From Candidatus Kuenenia stuttgartensis (GTDB lineage Bacteria; Planctomycetota; UBA1135; UBA2386), in contig CAMAUH010000009.1 of assembly GCA_945861365.1 (NCBI GenBank), forward strand, positions 1-23,411: 23,411 nucleotides of DNA, written 5' to 3'. This document shows positions 21,873 through 23,411 of the stretch, piece after piece. The stretch's first letter is position 1. Every line of letters begins with the position of its first letter. The position numbers and the translations under genes were made by a program. The notes under the pieces are model-generated. The model made no database searches. It was given only the letters and a program-made list of their open reading frames with translations, and was not told the DNA's origin.

Positions 21873-23411
21873 ATGCAGCGGTCGTCGTCTCCGTCGAATC
21901 GCCCGGCCTCCTTCCCTGATGCGCCGACCCAGCATCTGCAGGCGGTGCCACGCGATGGCGATCGGGATCCGCTGGTGCAGCTGGTGGCGCGCCTCGAGCA
22001 CGCGGATGCGGACGTCTGGCTGCAGGGCCTCGCGGTAGCCGGCGCGCGGCCCATCGGCGCGCTCGACGAGTTGGTGCACGGCGCGCTGCAACTGGCGGAA
22101 CAGCTGGCGGCCGGCACGGAGCCGATGCCGGCGGTGCCGTCGGAACTGGCGGCGGTGTGGATGCTGTTGCGCAGCAAGGTGCCGGCCATGGCCGAGCGCT
22201 GCACGGTGGCGTTGGACCGCTGGCATCGCGCCGGCAACGACCTGCCCGGGGCGTCGGCGGTGCGCTTGGCGCAGCGCGTCGGCGCCTACGAACTCGGCGA
22301 GCTGCTCGGCGAGGGTTCGTCGGGCAGCGTGTTCCGCGCCCGCGATCGGCGCGACGGCAGCGAGGCGGCGGTCAAGGTGCTGCGGGTCGCCTGGGCCAGC
22401 CACGAACAGGTGGAGCGCTTCCGCCGCGAATCGCAGGTGACGGCGCAGCTGCAGCACCCCTGCATCGTGCGCGTGCTCGACAGTGGTGTCGAAGCGCACG
22501 TCGGCATCGCGACGCCGTTCATCGCCTACGAGCTGGTCGCCGGAAGGCCGTTCGTCGAGGCGATGGCCGGCCAGCCGTTGGCGACGGTGCTGGTCGCGTT
22601 CCAGCGCGTGTGTGAAGCGATCGAGTACGCGCACGGCCGCGGCATCCTGCATCGCGACATCAAGTCGGCGAACGTGCTGGTCGACGCCGCCGGCATGCCG
22701 CACGTGCTCGACTTCGGTGTGGCGCTGCTGGTCGATGCCGGCGGCGCGCGCATGACCCGCGCGGGCGAGGTGCTCGGCACGCTGTCGGCGATGAGCCCGG
22801 AACAGGCATCGGCGCGGCCGCTCGATGCGCGCAGCGATGTCTATGCGCTCGGCGCGCTGCTGTTCGAAGCCCTGTCGCGGCAGACGCCGCATCGCCTCGA
22901 TGGCCTGCGGGACCAGGAGGCGTTGGTGGTGGTTGCCAGTGCGCCGGCGCGCTCGTTGGCGCGGGTCTGCAGCGGCGTGCGCGAAGACGTCGCCACCGTC
23001 GTCGACACCGCCCTCGCGTTCGTCGCCGCCGATCGCTACCCGTCGGTCACCGCCCTGTTGGCGGACGTGCGCCGGTTGCTGCGGCAGCAGCCGATCGCCG
23101 CGGCGAGGCCGACCGCGCGACAGCTGCTGCGCACGTTCGTGGTGCGGCACCGGCGCCTGGCGCTGCTGGGCGCCGCGGTGGCGTGTGGGGCCATCGCCCT
23201 GGTGTCGTCGCTGTTCCTCGCGTGGCGGCAGTCGATGGCGACCACCGTGGCGATCGCGGCCGCGGAACGGTCGGCGCGCGACGCCGCCGACCGCTGCCGG
23301 ACGGCGCTGCGGCTCGTCGTGCAAGCAGCGGCGCCGATGGTGGAGGCGGCCCCGACCAAGGGGGAGATGCACGACCAGCTGGTGGCGTTGCTCGAGGAGG
23401 CGCTGCACGAG
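21873..23411 (+). CDS. Membrane-anchored Ser/Thr protein kinase (C-terminus beyond window edge)
   Basis: The open frame runs 513 codons to the right edge without a stop. Residues 1-136 form an N-terminal helical extension of unknown role. The kinase domain covers about 137-405: glycine loop G146-E-G-S-S-G151, K168 in AAVKVLRV, E186 in the C helix, the catalytic loop H260-R-D262-I-K-S-A-N, the DFG motif at 280-282 and SPEQ (308-311) in place of the APE motif. All residues needed for activity are present. A membrane segment follows at about 427-450 (LALLGAAVACGAIALVSSLFLAW), then an Ala- and Arg-rich helical start of the outer part, which in related proteins often holds TPR repeats. Targets are not known. 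ATG at 21873 is chosen; no SD is seen. Confidence 0.88.
   Translation, partial: MQRSSSPSNRPASFPDAPTQHLQAVPRDGDRDPLVQLVARLEHADADVWLQGLAVAGARPIGALDELVHGALQLAEQLAAGTEPMPAVPSELAAVWMLLRSKVPAMAERCTVALDRWHRAGNDLPGASAVRLAQRVGAYELGELLGEGSSGSVFRARDRRDGSEAAVKVLRVAWASHEQVERFRRESQVTAQLQHPCIVRVLDSGVEAHVGIATPFIAYELVAGRPFVEAMAGQPLATVLVAFQRVCEAIEYAHGRGILHRDIKSANVLVDAAGMPHVLDFGVALLVDAGGARMTRAGEVLGTLSAMSPEQASARPLDARSDVYALGALLFEALSRQTPHRLDGLRDQEALVVVASAPARSLARVCSGVREDVATVVDTALAFVAADRYPSVTALLADVRRLLRQQPIAAARPTARQLLRTFVVRHRRLALLGAAVACGAIALVSSLFLAWRQSMATTVAIAAAERSARDAADRCRTALRLVVQAAAPMVEAAPTKGEMHDQLVALLEEALHE

Overview
The window is GC-rich bacterial chromosome with densely packed genes on both strands. No rRNA, tRNA, CRISPR array, insertion sequence or phage gene was recognised. 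The best guess for the source is a high-GC planctomycete or a close relative. This is inferred from several features together: a Ser/Thr kinase with an N-terminal extension and a following membrane segment, a secreted beta-helix protein beside secreted von Willebrand A-like and HEAT-repeat proteins, two sigma-70-type factors, and few Shine-Dalgarno sequences. No phylogenetic marker is complete enough here to prove it.

Layout. (1) 1-2139, minus strand: a CorC/CNNM-type CBS membrane protein, whose stop overlaps the start of recO by GTGA; recO runs off the left edge. (2) 2215-5068: an HDOD-GGDEF signalling protein on the minus strand, divergent from a sigma-70-type factor on the plus strand. (3) 5108-8126: hutI (imidazolonepropionase) and a single-domain glutamate formiminotransferase, the last two steps of histidine degradation by the formimino-transfer route. 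A minus-strand RsuA/RluB-type pseudouridine synthase lies between them, and its 3' end overlaps hutI antisense. (4) 8130-10499: a soluble histidine kinase divergent from an ECF-like sigma factor. The sigma factor is coupled by ATGA to a membrane protein that could be its regulator. A 14-bp perfect palindrome lies between the divergent starts. (5) 10515-15976: a block of exported proteins, with four minus-strand genes (beta-helix, VWA-like, HEAT-repeat, small secreted protein) and one divergent small secreted protein. (6) 15983-19975, minus strand: an AceE-type pyruvate dehydrogenase E1-like protein followed by a membrane-anchored HtrA protease. (7) 20312-23411: a stand-alone cobalamin-binding protein with the W-x9-EH and DxHxxG motifs of B12 sensors, an alkyltransferase-like protein (Trp in place of the reactive Cys), and a Ser/Thr kinase cut by the right edge.

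The most interesting stretch is 19976-20311. It separates the AceE-like gene from the cobalamin-sensor-like gene and carries two tandem copies of a 24-bp unit, each built around a 19-bp dyad. This looks like a two-site operator or paired hairpins. The cobalamin protein has no DNA-binding domain of its own, so any light or B12 output would need an unknown partner. The link between the dyads, the AceE-like gene and the sensor is a hypothesis from position only.

Most very long open frames on the opposite strand of the real genes are artefacts of high GC and were left out. Start codons are often uncertain because ribosome-binding sites are weak.
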